The notes under the pieces are model-generated. The model saw only the letters and a list, made by a program, of their open reading frames with translations, was not told the DNA's origin and searched no databases. 64,000 nucleotides of DNA from Taibaiella sp. Lineage in GTDB: Bacteria; Bacteroidota; Bacteroidia; Chitinophagales; Chitinophagaceae. Made by a program: the position numbers and the translations under genes. The stretch is taken from positions 1 through 64,000 of the forward strand of contig JACDGL010000004.1 in assembly GCA_013815385.1 (NCBI GenBank), written 5' to 3'. This document shows, one piece after another, positions 63,821 through 64,000 of the stretch. The first letter of the stretch is position 1; each line of letters starts with the position of its first letter.

Positions 63821-64000
63821 TTACCCTGCTTCTGCTGACTCCACATCTGCGCCAAGTGTTTTATCTTTTCTAAAGAAGAGCAGGCCCATCATCATTATAA
63901 GGCTGGTGAGCGTTACCACAAAGAAAAGTACTCCCTTATTAAATCCCTGCAATTGCCTGGAGGCAGGTATGCTATAAAACAACAGGATAGTTACCAGGCC
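63821..64000 (-). CDS. C-terminal end of an integral membrane protein (partial)
   Basis: The last 59 codons of a reading frame enter from the right edge. Visible are the ends of a membrane helix (GLVTILLFYSIPAS), a short loop, another helix (GVLFFVVTLTSLIMMMGLLFF) and a tail RKDKTLGADVESAEAG. The stop TAA is immediately after the SIMPL gene's stop. The family cannot be told from this piece. Confidence 0.7.
   Translation of the reverse strand, partial: GLVTILLFYSIPASRQLQGFNKGVLFFVVTLTSLIMMMGLLFFRKDKTLGADVESAEAG

Overview
The window is chromosomal DNA of a member of the Bacteroidota, most likely Chitinophagaceae-like (inference). Evidence: type IX secretion genes (porU, porV, gldJ), proteins with type IX C-terminal sorting domains, TAnnTTTG-type -7 promoter boxes, weak Shine-Dalgarno signals, and families typical of the phylum (BT_3928-type DoxX protein, DUF1599, short AMP nucleosidase, metH lacking the homocysteine domain). 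No rRNA, CRISPR array, phage structural gene or complete mobile element is visible.

Layout. 1-1.6 kb is the edge of an integrated element. An IS21-type terminus cuts off the end of an AT-rich tyrosine recombinase, which points away from a tRNA-Arg(CCG) gene, the probable attachment site. 1.7-6.9 kb holds tag-hisS, a low-molecular-weight phosphatase, and an alkylation-repair cluster (AraC/Ogt protein, Ada-type zinc protein, AlkB-like dioxygenase). 7-14.8 kb is a leftward run: PAP2-like protein, metH, PolX/PHP protein, cmk, M20 dipeptidase, tsaE. 14.9-31.7 kb holds a type IX-exported metalloprotease, uvrA, a polyprenyl synthase, an OmpA-family protein, an N-acetylglucosamine kinase-like protein, a C-terminal processing protease, AMP nucleosidase, a fused oligopeptide ABC ATPase, a GAF histidine kinase, folB and a persulfide-dioxygenase/rhodanese protein. 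31.8-43 kb carries purL, a 700-bp gene-free spacer with IS-end-like repeats, then porV and porU, divergent from gldJ and murF.

43-48.2 kb contains an acetyltransferase-like protein, a small monooxygenase-like gene with an in-frame amber codon, folP, a duplicated DUF1599 protein, a DoxX protein and an ABC permease. 48.3-52.1 kb is infA-rpmJ-rpsM-rpsK-rpsD-rpoA-rplQ with its own promoter and terminator, and an inverted repeat in each of its four longer intercistronic gaps. 52-64 kb holds a type IX-sorted protein, gmhA-gmhB, queA, an FKBP isomerase, miaA, a Cys/Lys-rich secreted peptide, a CPBP protease-cdsA-psd lipid operon, dxs, a SIMPL protein and the end of a membrane protein.

Most genes are housekeeping. 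The parts that stand out are the interrupted integrase beside tRNA-Arg, the spacer at 34.1-34.7 kb, the amber-interrupted gene, the split Ada system and the hairpin-punctuated alpha operon. I found no convincing new multi-gene system.
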